Shown here: piece after piece, positions 63,995-64,000 of the stretch
How positions within the stretch are numbered: position 1 is the first letter of the stretch
How the letters are laid out: each line of letters begins with the position of its first letter
Assembly (NCBI RefSeq): GCF_007713735.2
Contig: NZ_VMNW02000023.1
Span: forward strand, 1 to 64,000
Direction of reading: 5' to 3'
DNA length: 64,000 nucleotides
Source of the DNA: Amycolatopsis acidicola
GTDB taxonomy: Bacteria > Actinomycetota > Actinomycetes > Mycobacteriales > Pseudonocardiaceae
Program-made: the position numbers and the translations under genes
Notes under the pieces: model-generated
What the model was told of the DNA's origin: nothing
The model's database searches: none
Seen by the model: the letters and a program-made list of their open reading frames with translations, nothing else

Positions 63995-64000
63995 GCCGCG

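Overview
Organism and overall character. The DNA is visibly very GC-rich, with G/C-ending codons, frequent GTG starts and start/stop overlaps of the GTGA or ATGA type. The gene families (HxlR, IclR and TetR regulators, MHS transporters, Acg-type nitroreductases, WS/DGAT acyltransferases, DUF1876, Rv1733c-like protein, FtsH, P1B-5 ATPase with hemerythrin) point to an actinomycete chromosome. Pseudonocardiaceae, for example Amycolatopsis-like, is my best guess; the genus is inference only. No rRNA, tRNA, CRISPR array, insertion sequence or origin was seen.

Region 1 (1-22 kb): metabolic and regulatory genes. The left edge is a degenerate 21-22 bp tandem repeat running into the end of an HxlR regulator gene that is divergent from a DoxX-like gene. 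Then come a membrane-anchored HNH-like protein, a Tat-exported metallo-beta-lactamase-fold hydrolase, and a decayed alkylsulfatase-like gene next to a TetR gene; both of the latter are preceded by the same composite GATAC/GTATC operator. Two catabolic modules follow. Module A (4.8-11.4 kb) has an IclR regulator, an MHS transporter and the operon DUF6282 amidohydrolase - cupin - HpcH/HpaI aldolase - BKACE enzyme - SDR dehydrogenase, tied together by a GTTCAC-N3-GTGAAC palindrome. Module B (12.3-19.3 kb) has IclR - hydantoinase/oxoprolinase A - B - MHS transporter - class III aminotransferase. A YigZ protein and an APC permease close the region.

Region 2 (22-62 kb): a dormancy/hypoxia island. 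Nearly every gene family matches the DosR (DevR) regulon of mycobacteria: universal stress proteins, two Hsp20s, CBS-domain proteins, P-type ATPases including a CtpF-like remnant, an Rv2004c-like kinase, Acg-type nitroreductases, Rv1733c-like and Rv1738-like (DUF1876) proteins, WS/DGATs, plus PEP synthase, GAPDH, FtsH, alcohol dehydrogenase and a GNAT/acyl-CoA synthetase fusion. Most transcription units are preceded by a 15-bp imperfect palindrome close to GGGACYTTCGGCCCT. At four loci it occurs as an inverted pair with exactly 23 bp between site starts. The likely sensor/regulator pair of the island survives here only as wreckage: an 18-codon ORF that looks like the start of DosR, and a DosS-like kinase missing its phospho-acceptor histidine box. 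Six or more other genes are truncated or frameshifted (flavodoxin, USP, CtpF-like ATPase, GNAT, WS/DGAT). An intact regulator should therefore exist elsewhere if the operators still work.

Region 3 (62-64 kb): a two-gene secreted-toxin locus, with a small helical ESX/WXG-like protein followed by a polymorphic toxin whose C-terminus carries deaminase zinc motifs. An immunity gene, if present, lies beyond the right edge.
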